NCBI RefSeq assembly: GCF_900497805.2
Contig: NW_020954556.1
Location: 62,594,447 to 62,658,446, forward strand
DNA from: Vombatus ursinus
Lineage: Eukaryota; Chordata; Mammalia; Diprotodontia; Vombatidae
Direction of reading: 5' to 3'
DNA: 64,000 nt
Part shown: positions 1-11,999 of the stretch, in pieces
How the letters are laid out: each line of letters opens with the position of its first letter
Position numbering within the stretch: position 1 is the stretch's first letter
The notes under the pieces: generated by a model
Seen by the model: the letters and a program-made list of their open reading frames with translations, nothing else
Databases searched by the model: none
Told to the model about the DNA's origin: nothing
Position numbers and translations under genes: made by a program

Positions 1-332
1 GCAGCCAGTCTAGATAACTTTTTCAAGGACTAAAGCCCAGAAAGGAACAAGACATTTAACCTCTCTATGCCTCACTTTTCTTATCTATAAAATAAGAGTT
101 GCTTCAAGTAATCTCCAAGGTCATTGATTCTTTGATTCTGATAGGCTTATTAGAACCTTTTGTCTATCAAACCTCTAATTTACCCCATTTGAACAGAAAG
201 CTACTGCAAGTTGAACTAAATGATGAGTAAGAAGATTAAAAAATGTGAACATAAAGAACAACCATACTCCCAAGTATATCAGGGGTGAAGGTGTATACTT
301 AGAACCTTACAATTCACAAACACCAAACAGCA

Positions 333-333
<1 letters not shown>

Positions 334-371
<38 letters not shown>
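334..371. repeat. (CA)n microsatellite
   Basis: An unbroken CA dinucleotide run of about 19 units. Confidence 0.97.
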
Positions 372-373
<2 letters not shown>

Positions 374-1729
374 TGAAGCTGACCATGTCTTAACAGACAG
401 AAGACTACTGGTTAATGATTTGGAAATCATATAAGAATGAACTGTTGGTATATAGATGGAGCAAAAGTCAAAATCAATACCAAATTAGAAGAGATGATAA
501 ATACAAGATAACATGTTTAACTGCAACAGCTTCATACTGACCTATTATGATAAGTCATAGATCCTCCCTCCACCCCCTAAAAAATTGAAATTACTGTAGA
601 AAACACTGCAAAGCCAATGACTTTTGACTTTCACCATTTCTTGCAAAATTTTAACAGATAAAAAATAATCACAACAAAAAGGAGGCTGGAAGAACTAAGA
701 AACCACCCTAGCCAGCAGTTTATCTCCTTGGCAAGAAAGAGAAGCAAGCTAAGGACTGGGTTTAGAATGTAATCTTACTTATAAACACTACAGAGGATGG
801 TGAAAGATTATAAACAACATGAACCATAAAGTAGCGAAAATCAGTGGGGAAAAAAGACAAGTGTACAGAAAGCTTGGAATAAGGATCAAGTGAACTGTAT
901 CATACCAAGTTCATTCAAAGACAAAACTGTCAAGAAGACAACCAACACAGAAAATGGACTAGGTTTGTCAGCATTTCCGTAATAAACCATTTCCATCATC
1001 ACTGACAATAAAACACCCCACAATTAGACCCTAACAACACCCCAGGCCCCAGTGCATTATAGGAGGCACTTATGGAAATGAGATTAGGAAGAAAGACTGG
1101 ACCCAAACCAAGTACACAGCAAAGAAATCTATTTTGGAGGTGGAACAATCTTTAAAACACTGAGGGATCATTTTACAAGATAACTAAAGAAAGGGAAATG
1201 TATCCTCCGCCAAAAAAATGAAAAAAGTCACAGACAATATTTTTATCATAAAAAACATTTTACAATATTTTTAATAAGGCAATCAAGACAACATTATGCC
1301 TTTCTCATCATTATGGAATTTTTCTGAGAATGACAAATGTATTTAAGGCCATCTTTGATGAAAATATGACAATGAAACTGGCAAGTCTGTATAATTTTCT
1401 GTAACAGACAACATTTTTGCACTCACACAAGTGACTGAACAGTACAGAAGATACAAAATGCTACAACAACAAAAAGGTATTTGAAGCAGTAGAATAAAAA
1501 GCACCCTTAAAGGCTCTCCTCTAACAAGGAATCTCTCATGCATATGTTCATTATACAAGATTCTTTAAGAAATGCAACTAGAGATAACTAATTAATGACT
1601 CTGTTATCATCAAGCAAAGTATATAATAGATATATGAAGGTCAAAGGCATTTACCATTGTCATGAAGGCTGTCCTATACAGAAGTCATATGGAAGAGGGA
1701 TTCCCTACAGATTGTAAGATCCTCTAGTT

Positions 1730-1920
1730 CAGGTGTTCTTAACCGTTTTTGTGTCATGGAAACCTATGGACCCCTTCCCAGAATGTTTAATTCATAACTG
1801 AAGGAAATTATAAAGTCCAGCTGTAGTTAGTAAAATTAAACATGTAATTTTTTTCCCATCCAAGTTCAGAGACTGAAATATGTCTCTTGGAATCCATGGA
1901 TCTCAGGTTAAGAAGCCTTC
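1730..1920. mobile_element. Short DNA-transposon-like element (hAT-type MITE?)
   Basis: The left end reads CAGGTGTTCTTAACC and the right end holds GGTTAAGAAGCC, so the ends form an inverted repeat about 190 bases apart. Wording such as TCATGGA...CTATGGACCCCTT is shared with the element at 4681-4872. No transposase is present. The superfamily is a guess. Confidence 0.5.
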
Positions 1921-2856
1921 CCTAGATGCTCCCAAGACCCAGAACACCACAGGACTTTGCCAAAGATTATACCACAGTTCAGCCTAGTAACTCATTCAGG
2001 AAAACTAAAGGAATAAAAAGTTCCTATTGTCCATTCAGTCTGTGACATTCAGGTAAATGGCCAGCCCACCAAGTTAGTACATCAACTGCATTTAGGTGGA
2101 CAGGTACTGCAAATGCATAATGAGTTGAGGCCAAAGCTAAAGAGGAGGAAGAAAACTGATGGAAAAAATGGCATAGCACTTTCAATGATTTAAAGCTAAT
2201 TCTCAGCCTCAAAATCCATCTTTTTAACATAAATGTTCTCCCACTAATGCTATATGGTTGTGACTTCTGGAACATCCCATTCTCCAAAGAATCCAACTTG
2301 TAAATGACACAAAGTGCATTGTCAGTTACCAGTGGATTGCAGCATTTTTCCAATGAAGAGCTAATAGGCAAGAAGCAGCATGAAAGATTCGACATATCTA
2401 CGAGCTAAAAAGAAGGTGAGCTGGTTATGGAACGAGAGTAAGGAATAACAAACAAAAAGCTTAAGTGCTACAATGGTACCCATGAAATGTAAAAAGGACT
2501 ACAGGAAGAGTTCTACCACATTAGGCTAATCCTCCATGGAGGATCTATGGGACATGGAGAAGAAAAAAATGAGAAGGCATAATGGGTCGCAACCTGAATC
2601 AATTATCACAGATCCACTGAAGTTAAGTATTCATAGTAGTTTGTTTTTAAATAAAATTTTCACTGAATCATCAGAAATTGTCTACAGATATGAAAAGTTC
2701 CTTTAAGTTTTACCTAGTATTAAGTTGGTATAACTCAAGATAATGTACAATGCTGATATTTCAATGTAACACATACTCTCCTAAGAAGCTTAATCTTTTG
2801 AAGGTATAATTTCACTAAGCAGTGACTTTTTTTCCCTAAAAATCTTGTCTTTTTTT

Positions 2857-2993
2857 CCCACTTAATAGTATTTTATTTTTCCAATTACATGTAAAGATAG
2901 TTTTCAACATTCACTTTTATAAGATTTTGAACTCCAAATTTTTTTCTCCCTTCCTCCTTCCCCTCCCCCATCTCCAAGACAGCAAGCAATCTG
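2857..2993 (-). mobile_element. L1 3'-end fragment
   Basis: Matches the reverse of the marsupial L1 3' UTR also seen at 29220 and 42960: CACTTAATAGTATTTTATTT, then CTCCAAGACAGCAAGCAATC. Confidence 0.75.
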
Positions 2994-3180
2994 AGAGCAG
3001 TGACTCTTAATGGAGCAAATGGCTAAATCATGCTGTTATACTGGTAACTACACCAGATATAACATTTATCACGGGAAATGAAAATATAAAGGTCACCTAG
3101 GCTAGAGTCTCACAAGGAGAAGATAAAGATTAATCAACCATATTCAATCATCATTAACAAGTACTAATATATTAAGAAGT

Positions 3181-3237
3181 TACATATACATATACATACA
3201 TACATATATATACACACACACACATATATACATATAA
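3181..3237. repeat. TA/CA microsatellite
   Basis: Alternating TACA, TATA and CACA units. Confidence 0.9.
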
Positions 3238-3989
3238 ATGGAAGGTAGTAGCCTGCTACTATGAGGTAAAGGTTATTAAACTGGAAAAGGAGGGAGAGGC
3301 TCAAGGAAGAATGCCCTGTTCTCTCTATTTCCTAGCAAATATTCTACAAGAAAAAGTATTCACAATTTTCTGCCTCTGGGTAGTTATTTTATTTCAAAAT
3401 ACAAAAATACTCAGCTTTCTACTTTCAAGGAGAAATAATTTATCTGACATGAATATGAGCTAAAATTACTCAGTGTATGATTTAGTTTACCCCTGACGCA
3501 TAGTTATTTCATTTGTAATCTCTTCTGGTAAGCAAAGCTCTCCATCTGTGCATGTTGTCATGTCAAAATTAAATTGCTAATTGCATATGAACCCCTATAA
3601 AATCAAACTATTAAAACCATGGCTAAGCAGACATAGCTTTCTTCCACTGTAAAATGGGAATAGTAATATAACCAACAAATGGGAAGGAGCAGCACTCCAA
3701 AAACAACAGATAATTAAAATATAATTGTTTGTAGTTAGCTTTGGCTATCTTATATTTATTCTAGGAACAGATATATCTACCTGTGGTTTTACTAGGCCAT
3801 TATCAAAATTAATTTTCAAACAACTAAAACCTGAAGGGTAGGAAAAAGTAGACCTGGGTCAGAAACTATATCCTGAATAATCTACAAAATGTTTTTTTAA
3901 TCGGTAAATAGAAAAATATTCATTTTTAATTGTAATTATAAAAAAAATCTGAAAATAGTTAAGATTTCAGCATCATTTTCTGAGACAAA

Positions 3990-4150
3990 ACAATTTGCAT
4001 ACATTATATCATTTCAATCTCACAATAACTACATTAGGTAGTTAGTTAACGTGCTATTACTCCCATTTTACAGGAGCAAAATGTACTCACATAATTAAAT
4101 TATTTATGCAAAGTCACATATCTACTAAGCCTCTAAACAAAACCTCCAAT
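3990..4150 (-). mobile_element. MIR/THER-type SINE remnant
   Basis: Reverse MIR features: ATCATTTCAATCTCACAATA, CCCATTTTACAG and a degenerate CAAAGTCACATA block. Confidence 0.65.
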
Positions 4151-4154
4151 CCAG

Positions 4155-4331
4155 ATCATAGGATCATAGATTTAGAAACTGGAAGGGACCTCAGAGGCCC
4201 TAGTCTAATCTCCTTCTTTTACACACAGAGAAACTGAGGTCCTGGGAGACCAAGTTACTTACTTGAAATAACACTGGCAGTGTCAGAGATTTGAACCCAT
4301 ATCCTTCAACACCTGAGCCAAGGTACTTTCC
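4155..4331 (-). mobile_element. MIR-like SINE with CR1-type end
   Basis: Begins ATCATAGGATCATAGATTTA, the reverse of the CR1/L3-type ATTCTATGATTCTATG end. AACTGGAAGGGACCTCAGAG and GAGAAACTGAGGTCCTGGGA follow, then GATTTGAACCCATATCCT. Confidence 0.75.
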
Positions 4332-4371
4332 AAAAGACTGCCAAAAGGCTAGTATTCTGGGGAAAAGCTAA

Positions 4372-4524
4372 GAAACAAGAATCAGAAGGCCTGGGTTCAA
4401 GTCTTGACTTGGGCACTTACTAGCCTTGTGACCCAAGGTAAGTCACTTAACCTGACAACCTTTTTTCCTCTTCTGTAAAATGTGGGTAACATTTTGCACT
4501 ACTTAGTTTGCAGGATTGTTCATA
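4372..4524 (+). mobile_element. MIR SINE
   Basis: Forward MIR core: CCTGGGTTCAAGTCTTGACT, ACTTACTAGCCTTGTGACC and TTCTGTAAAATG. Confidence 0.75.
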
Positions 4525-4675
4525 GTATCATGGATTCAGAAATGGAAATGATGTTAAAGAACATCTAATCCAATCCCCTCATTTTTCAGATGAGGAAACT
4601 CATCTGAAGTTTCAGAAGCAGTTAAGTGACTTGACTAGTGTTACAGTTATTAAGTAATAAGAGCTGAAACTGTTA
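4525..4675 (-). mobile_element. MIR-like SINE with CR1-type end
   Basis: Same layout as 4155-4331: ATCATGGATTCAGAAATGG, then CATCTAATCCAATCCCCTCA and TTTTCAGATGAGGAAACTC. Diverged. Confidence 0.65.
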
Positions 4676-4680
4676 CCATA

Positions 4681-4872
4681 AATCTAGGGATTCTTTAACC
4701 TGAGATCTGTGAAGCTGCTTTTTAAAATTTTTGATAATAGTATTTTAACATAATTGGTTTGGTTTGTAATCCTATGTATTTTCTTTTATGCATTTAAAAG
4801 CATTGTTCTGAGGGTTCCACAGGCTTCTCCCAATTGGCAAAGGGGTCCATGATACAAAAAAGTGGTAGAAGA
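4681..4872. mobile_element. Short DNA-transposon-like element, relative of 1730-1920
   Basis: Starts GGGATTCTTTAACCTGAGAT and shares GGGGTCCATGATAC wording and a similar length with the copy at 1730-1920. No coding part. Confidence 0.45.
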
Positions 4873-5549
4873 AGCACTTTCTAAATAATAAAGTACTATA
4901 TAAATGTGAGTTATTTTACAATTTATTATGGCAACTCCAACTCCCAATGTCATATAGGTTCTAAGAGTTGCTAACTCCCTGCCTCTGAGATGCTGTAGTG
5001 ATAAATGAAAATGAAAACCCAGATGTTAAGCCCAGCAGAAGAAAGCCTTCAAAAACACAAAATGTATCCGTTTTTTTTACTAAATGATACAAAGAACTTC
5101 ATTACAACTTATACCTGGTTTTGAAGATCAATAAGTACTTAAAATCTGTAGAGATTTGTTTACCTTTTCTCTACTTAGGACACAATGTTTCACTTCAAAT
5201 ATAAAAATGTTGAGGAAAAGATATGTTTGTATACACACATTCTAATGATTTATTTTCTGTCAACATGGCTTCACAAAAAAAATTTTATTTCAATTTTTCT
5301 GTTGTTCTTTCTACCACAAAAGCTGAGGGTTCTAAAATAATGTGTTCTAAAGACAGAAAACAATTATTCCATTTGATAGGATGAATGTAACCACTATGTG
5401 TCTACAAAGTGTTATCTAGGTTTCTTATTCCTTTATAAAAGTCTTCGAATAGTAACTGTTCTCTCAAACTGTCCACTAAAAGTTTAGGGAATTACTAGCT
5501 GATTTTTTAAAAATAACTCCTTTTTATTACTTTAAAGAAATAAATGGTG

Positions 5550-5735
5550 GTGGTACCATGCGTGCAATGGAAAGAGTTCTAGATTTAAATCTAGATTTAA
5601 ATTCTGCCCCTACTATCACTACCTGTGTAACCTTGGACAATTCACAATCTCTGCACCCTTTTACTTATCTGTAAAATGACAGGGTTAGATTAGTTGACCT
5701 CTGATGTCCTGCAAAACTGTCGTTTTATGATCTCA
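5550..5735 (+). mobile_element. MIR-like SINE
   Basis: Has ACTACCTGTGTAACCTTGGA, TTATCTGTAAAATGACAGGG and the tail TTTATGATCT. A duplicated CTAGATTTAAAT lies near the 5' part. Confidence 0.65.
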
Positions 5736-5749
5736 CGACTTTTTTAGGC

Positions 5750-5895
5750 TGAAGGACAGCATTGAGAGGCCAGAATAGACCCAATTCCAAATCTCACCTC
5801 CGACACTCACTGGCTTCACGACCCCAGCAAGTTGCTTCACTTTTGCATACCTGCATTGGTAGACAAAGTTTCATCATCTGGGATTTCCCTATTTC
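5750..5895 (+). mobile_element. Degraded MIR-like SINE
   Basis: Contains TCTCACCTCCGACACTCACT, CACGACCCCAGCAAG and TTTCATCATCTGGG, which align loosely with the MIR core. Confidence 0.4.
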
Positions 5896-5954
5896 AATTA
5901 ATTTTCGGGTTGCATCTCTAGTCTTTTGATTTTACATTAAAATAAAAGGGTAAA

Positions 5955-6068
5955 GGGGCAGGTGGTACAGTAGATAGAGCACTGGCCCTGAAGTCAGGAG
6001 GACCTGAGTTCAAATGCAACCTCATACACTTACTAGTGCGTGACCCTGGACAAGTCACTTAACCCGGA
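5955..6068 (+). mobile_element. Marsupial tRNA/CORE SINE (MAR1/WSINE-like)
   Basis: GGGGCAGGTGGTACAGTAGA head, GTCAGGAGGACCTGAGTTCA, then GTGACCCTGGACAAGTCACT. The open frame at 6183-6410 to its right shows no sign of being a gene. Confidence 0.9.
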
Positions 6069-6623
6069 ATATCTCTCCCCCACAGAGGGGACAGAATCTG
6101 CATTGTTCTTCCAACGTAAAATAATAGGGTGAAAAAAAAGCACCAATTTAGTATTTAGATTCACACTAAGAATTCCAAACCATTGACAGGAAATAGCCTT
6201 GTAAATATGGAAAATTATTTAATTATAGCGATTATTTCCCCTAACCGCTACTGGAAGGCACCCTCTGAGAAACAGGGAAAGATGGGGAGATGTCCCCCTA
6301 GACTTGTCAGTAGGTCCAAAGCCAAGCAGCACAAAGGGCACCCTGTTTCCTCACTGATTCCAGAGAAACCACCCTTCAGCCAACACTTAGAGAGAAGAAA
6401 TTCTTTTTAAGTATGGGACAAGCTACAACAACACTTAGAAAAGGAAGAAGCTGCCCTTGGAAGAGGAAAGACAAGAATCCTCTGAAAAATCCCTTTTCAT
6501 ACTGGTAAGAAGTTCCTTTCTTCCTACAGCAAATGAGGTAGAAGACAAGATGGGTTCAAAAAAGTGAGTGGATAAGCATTTATGGGATGTTGTAGGTGTG
6601 TGAAAGCATTTCAGCGAGGAAGA

Positions 6624-6783
6624 GTGGAAAGAGGACTAGGTGAGAAGTCAGAAAGCCCCACTTAAGAGTCCCAGCTCTGCCAAGTTCTAACCATGTGACC
6701 TTGGGCAAGTCACTTCCTATCTCTGTAAAAGGAGAGGGTTGGATTAGATCCTCCTCTCCTAATGTTCTATGATTCTATGGTGT
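6624..6783 (+). mobile_element. MIR-like SINE with CR1-type tail
   Basis: Has CCATGTGACCTTGGGCAAGT, TCTCTGTAAAAGGAGAGG and a TTCTATGATTCTATGG end. Confidence 0.75.
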
Positions 6784-6889
6784 TATGTGACAGTATGGCA
6801 ATGTGTGTGACAATTTGACTAGACTAATAAGCTCCTTCAAGACCACTTCTAAATTATCTTTGTATCTCTTCCAACAGAGGGTTTTACAC

Positions 6890-7088
6890 AAAGTAGATGG
6901 CTCAGTGCATAGAGTGCTGGGCCTGAGTTCAAATATGGTCTCAGACGCTTACTAGCTGAGTGACCCTGGGCAAGTGACTTAACTACTGCATGCCTCAGTT
7001 TCCTCATCAGTAAAATAAGAATATTAATACTTGTAGTCTCAGATCCACAGAGTTGTTGTGAGGCTTAAATTAAACAATACATCAAAGT
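6890..7088 (+). mobile_element. THER/MIR-type SINE
   Basis: Includes GAGTTCAAATATGGTCTCAG, GAGTGACCCTGGGCAAGTGA, CCTCAGTTTCCTCATCAGTA and GTTGTTGTGAGGCTTAAAT. Confidence 0.8.
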
Positions 7089-7324
7089 GGTAGGGAAAGG
7101 TTGGTTAATTTCAGGGTAAAGGGATATGACAGTGTCCGCACATCACTGTGAAACAGTTGTGAGAATGTATATCATGCAGAACTGTGTGTAAGACTGTGTA
7201 TTTATAGGGGAAGGGAGGAAGTTTCTGTGAGTAAGCATTGAATGAGAATGTATCAGTGAGAAAGTGACAAAGTAATCTGTATTACCAAATCACAAACTTG
7301 GAGAGGCCCCCTTCCTGTTATGCG

Positions 7325-7545
7325 TTAAGTGTGCGTGTGCCTGTAAGAGCAGTTGCAGAGGTATATGCACAAGTGCGTGCAAGCGTGACGGTGCACAGGT
7401 GTGTGTAAATGTGTGTGACTATACAAGCAGTCATGTAGGCATGTGCACTGGTGTGTAAATGTGGGAGGGGGATGAGAGTAGTCGCACAGGCATGTGCACA
7501 AGTGTCCGTGTGAGAGTGTGCATGGGCTCCCGTGCACAGAAGCGT
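7325..7545. repeat. GT-rich imperfect minisatellite inside WWOX intron 1
   Basis: Alternating GTG/TGC sequence contains three degenerate copies of a block like AGCAGTCATGTAGGCATGTGC, starting near 7348, 7427 and 7478. It starts about 210 bases downstream of the WWOX donor. The open frames across it arise from the lack of stops in the repeat and are not genes. Confidence 0.7.
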
Positions 7546-7754
7546 GCAGTGTGAGTGCGCTGGGGGTCAGGAGCGGCGGGCAGCCCGTCCGCACCAGCAC
7601 CCGCGTCCAGGTAAGGGGGAGGGGCGCAGCGGGGGCCCAGGGGCACTGCGGGGGGCGGGAAGGGTCGGTCTGCAGGGGCAGGCAGACGGTGCGGCGCGAG
7701 GGCCGGAGGTCTGAGGTCGGGCGGGGGCCACTGCCCGGCCCCTCCAGCCCCTTA

Positions 7755-7994
<240 letters not shown>

Positions 7995-8300
7995 TCACCC
8001 TCCCGCGCTCCCGCGATCTGATCTCCCGGCTTCCCTCGGAGTTCGTCCACCCGCCTCGCTGCAAGTGGGCATGCGCCCCGCGCCTCCGGGCCCTGCCTAG
8101 CGACGTCGGGCGCTAGGAGGCTGCTAGTGAGGAAGAGGCCGGAGGACAAGGAAGAGGTGAAAGAAGAACAACAGTCACATAGAATTACAAAGAAGATTTT
8201 ATTTGCCCCCATTCCCCCGCCCCCGATTCTTTTCTGCCCGATTAAAATTCCTGGGGGTTAGAACTAGAAGCCCCGCAGCCAGCCGAGAATTTAGAACGAA

Positions 8301-8308
8301 GACGTCAC
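8301..8308. promoter_or_regulatory. CRE-like site (GACGTCAC)
   Basis: GACGTCAC differs by one base from the palindromic CREB/ATF site TGACGTCA. It lies about 440 bases upstream of the WWOX ATG inside the CpG island. Motif match only. Confidence 0.4.
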
Positions 8309-8381
8309 CGAGATAGCGTCGTCCTGTTGCATTACTGGATGGACTGTTCGGCATACTGTACTGGAAGCCTGCGCGCGAAGA

Positions 8382-8401
8382 GCCTGCTGGGAAATGTAGT
8401 T
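8382..8401 (-). promoter_or_regulatory. ZNF143/THAP11-like promoter motif
   Basis: On the minus strand the sequence reads AACTACATTTCCCAGCAGGC, very close to the classic ACTACAATTCCCAGCATGC element bound by ZNF143 (with THAP11/HCFC1) in many CpG-island promoters. It sits about 520 bases upstream of the WWOX ATG. Binding is inferred from the motif. Confidence 0.6.
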
Positions 8402-8689
8402 CTAGGCAGAACTGAAAGCATGCAGGTGTGGGCTGCCGCAGACTGTCAACTTCCTGGCCAAAACACAAATCCTTTAGGGATGCTTGACCTGCTGCGCTGG
8501 AGCTTGTTACAACCGACTCTTCAGATGTTTAATGGGAACTCTTTACACGTTGGAAATCGACAAAAGCTACAATCAGAGCTTGATGTAGCTTGTTGATTGT
8601 CCAGACTTGAAAAAATAAATGCGAAAATTTTAATGCAGATTAAACTTAAAAATGTGTTGTCAGTGCTTTTTTTTTTCCTGAGCTGGTGA

Positions 8690-8845
8690 TTAAACACTTA
8701 TCATTTACGCTGCTGAATTCATTTAAAAGATGAGAAAAGTTCAAAGAGAGAAATTAAGTTGCCCAATTTACAAGAAAAATAAGCGGTAGCTAGGGCTTCA
8801 AACCTCGCCCCTCGAGCACCAGGTGTCCACTATGCTCCAGTGTCT
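8690..8845 (-). mobile_element. MIR-type SINE remnant
   Basis: Reverse MIR: AAAAGATGAGAAAAGTTCAA, TTAAGTTGCCCAATTT and GGCTTCAAACCTCG. Confidence 0.55.
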
Positions 8846-8934
8846 TCTTTATTCCACAAGGTCCCTTTACCTCACCCCACCCACATTACCCTGTCCTACA
8901 GACTTCAATGAAGAGAGCAATCTGGTGGTACTCA

Positions 8935-9192
8935 TGAAGGCAGCTCAAATTTATATAGTGTCTTAAGGAATGCAAAAAGGTAAAGTGTTGTGTACACATT
9001 CAATTCAAGTGGTTAACAAACGTTTATCTGTAACCAGTCCCAGAATTTTAGGAGCTGACTTTAACAAGAAAATTTGCAAACTGTGTACATACAAAACAGG
9101 AAGATAAACTGAAGATAATCTCAGAGGAAAGGCTCTAGCATTAAGAAGTACTGGGACTCCAGCTTTCCAGAGCCTTGATGATAATAGCACTA
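8935..9192 (+). mobile_element. Unclassified interspersed repeat, 5' part
   Basis: The stretch GATAATCTCAGAGGAAAGGC followed by TCTAGCATTAAGAAGTACTG resembles the opening of a repeat I have met in other marsupial sequence. Its middle and end seem to be at 17717-18075 and 51480-52195. I cannot name the class. Confidence 0.45.
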
Positions 9193-9194
9193 GG

Positions 9195-10930
9195 ATGAGG
9201 AAATTTGTTCTGGACAGGACAGAAGACCCGAACTACGGCAGTGTTCCAGGGACAGATGCTTGCTGGGGCCCCAACAGTCCAGCACCAGTACTACAAAAGA
9301 ACTCTACAGGAGAGAAGAAAAGAGGGCCAGGGGTAGGATATGTGCCTGACCTTGAAAGAAAGCCCAAACCCACAAGCACATCATCCCAGAACCTATGAGA
9401 CACAAACTACAGAAATCAGACCTGTAGCATTACAGCTACAAAGCTCTGATGTGCCAGTGCTGGGCCACAGAACTAAGGAAATGAAGGAGTAGGACAGGAC
9501 ACCACTACAGGAAACTATAAGTGTGGAAGGGGACCCTGTGTAGTACTCCACTAAGCCTGAGAGAAAAAGCTCAGCATCCAAGTGGGACCAGTTCTGTCCA
9601 TCTAAAAATCAGAGACATAGGCTGTGACTTGCGCAGTATGGGAAGAAGCTAATCTGCTTTGAGATCCAGCCCCAGAGGAATTGAAAAGTGAGTGATAAGG
9701 AAAACAAACTGGGGTTGGGGGAGGAGAGACTGAAAGTACTTAATGTCTCAGGAAAAAGAAAACTCGAAAGACTTTGAACATAAGCAGATAAACCAACTGG
9801 GAAAACATTAACAAAAGAGAGCTATATGTCCTCAAAATTTGGAAACAAGTTCCAGTATCTATGAATAAATATTGCAAAATAAAAGAAAATGATCCAACTC
9901 TTGATGAGATAGAGGACCCCGTGAAATGTGAGAACATGGAACCATAGCATTGTAATTTCTGAGGGAATTCAAAAGAAAAATGAGAATTAAAGAAGAATTT
10001 GTGTCCTCTACTGCAAAAATAATAGGCAAAATAGAAAAACTGGAATATGTGATGACAAGCCTAACCCAAGAAATAAAAGAGAACAACAGATTGTTAATGC
10101 AAACTCACAGAAATGAAAGATAATTTAAGAGAAGCAAAAAACAATAATACTTAAAAAATGACTACCCAAGCAAAACATACTGATCTTAAATATAGGACAT
10201 GTAAAGACAACCTATGGATCATAGGTCTCCTAGAAGAACATGACAAGACAAAAAAAAATGTAAGAAATGTAAGAAATAATGTAAGATTGAAGAAATGTAA
10301 TGTTAAGAAATAATGTAAGAAATAATCCAAAAGAACTGCCTAGAATCTCTGAATCCAGAAAATGAAATACCAATTGAAAAAATGAATAGATTATTAATAG
10401 ATTAATTAATTAAAAAGTAATAGATTAGTAAATCACCTTCAGGGGAAAAAAAAACCAAGGCAATCACAAAGACACAGTGGTCAAATTTAACAATTCCATT
10501 CAGAAACAAGTTCTCCAAGTCTTCGGGGGAAAGACCTTCAAATACAAAGGAAAGGAAATTCTAATAACACAAGACTATTCTACACCCACAAGAAAATACA
10601 GGAGTGAATGGAATAATGTTTTCTGAAAATCAGTAAAGCCTGGATACAATTCAGGGTGACCTGTCCAGAAAATCTGAGCTTAACCATAAATGAAAAAAAA
10701 AAGAATGTTCAATAATAAAAAAGCATTTGAAACATTCTTAGAAAGAAAACCAAATTTAAGTGATTATTTGATTCTCAAATATCCCAGACAACAAAAATGC
10801 GGAAGGTGTGAATAAGTGTGTTGGCCAAGTACAGCAACAGCAGCAGAGTGACAGCAGAGAGAGTAGTAAAAGACTTCTTTCTAAATGTAAACAAAGAGAA
10901 GTCCAGTTGAGGTAACAATGAAGAGGCAAG
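9195..10930 (+). mobile_element. 5' part of a decayed L1-like LINE (5' UTR and ORF1 region)
   Basis: A start codon at 9743 opens a Lys/Glu-rich stretch typical of the coiled-coil region of LINE ORF1 proteins; later text such as EIKENNRLLMQTH (near 10070) fits. The frame is broken by many stops. Placing it with the ORF2 part at 12000-15025 is inferred from order and strand. Confidence 0.55.
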
Positions 10931-10946
10931 CCTAGAGCATCATGAC

Positions 10947-10948
<2 letters not shown>

Positions 10949-11007
<59 letters not shown>
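10949..11007. repeat. (TG)n microsatellite
   Basis: An unbroken TG run of about 29 units inside the L1-like region. Confidence 0.97.
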
Positions 11008-11013
<6 letters not shown>

Positions 11014-11990
11014 ATGACTACATTAGAAAATGGGAGAGTACATGGCAGGGGAGTGAATAAGAACAGGGGCATAGAGGAGAATGTGTGGGGTCAAATCTAG
11101 AACTAGCAATGAGGGGAAGGCGATCCCTGTGTTCTTATGAAGAGAAAAGCCTTCAGGGAAATGGATGAGAAGAAGGGGGAAAGGACTGGGGGGGGGAGGA
11201 AGATGGGGGGAGAAAGGATGCTTTGCTTTGGTGATAGGAGGGGGTTTAACTGATAAATACTCATAAGGGTGAAGAGAGGTATTCTGTGATGAAGATGGAA
11301 TTTGAACTTCTGGGGGCAACTGGCACCTAAGGAAGTAAGAAAGTATGAATCCAGGAAAGAGGTTTATTTTGGGGGGTGAAAGGCAGGAAGGTAACCAGGG
11401 GAGGTTATATAGATCAGTGGTGGGCTGTATCATCTGGAATGTGTGAGGGGGAGGAGACTACAATATGGTAATATTATCTCTGACACCTGCAAGAATTGGC
11501 ATTGTTCTGGTAGTGGGGCCAAATGGAAAAAGGGAATTCACAGGGCAAGTTAGTGGCAGAAATTGCCCAGCTCAAAGAGCCCAAAATAGATACCTTAGAA
11601 GTTTTGATTGTGTAAGGAATACAGAGAATAGAGATAGACTAGATAAGTATAATAGTCATGAACCAGAGAAATCCCCTCTCAAAAGGGGTACCAAAATAAG
11701 AAATTAAAAAACTCATGAAAAGATCTAGTTGATGGGGAGGAGAGCAAGGGAGAATCTACTTGACTGAGAGGAAAAAAGGGAGGGGGAAGAATTATATAAG
11801 TAGGCATAGTCAGGAAATAAAAAGGAACTAATACACAAAACCCCAAAGGGAAAGGTGTAACAAACAAGAGGAGGGGGACCAGAGGTAAGAGGAAGAAAGC
11901 CAGTGGAAATAGGTCCACCTTTAAAAAGATGAAACTAAAGTAACTTAAGGAACATGATGCTTAGTGCATGGTGGGGAAAGATCATAACTT
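11008..11990. other. Purine-rich spacer between ORF1-like and ORF2-like L1 parts
   Basis: Almost 1 kb of G/A-rich sequence with long GGGGGAGGAAG-like runs. L1 elements normally have only a short gap between ORF1 and ORF2, so this may be an insertion. Reverse-strand open frames here (11433-11023, 11918-11679) are Pro/Leu-rich, arise from the purine bias and are not genes. Confidence 0.5.
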
Positions 11991-11999
11991 GAAAAAAAA

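Noticed and set aside
2024-2395. 123-codon minus-strand frame
   Set aside because: Inside WWOX intron 1 with no splice sites or homology; a weak RTE-like LLMLYGCD phrase is too short to use.
11023-11918. Pro/Leu-rich minus-strand frames
   Set aside because: They lie opposite the purine-rich spacer in an L1-like element and have biased composition only.
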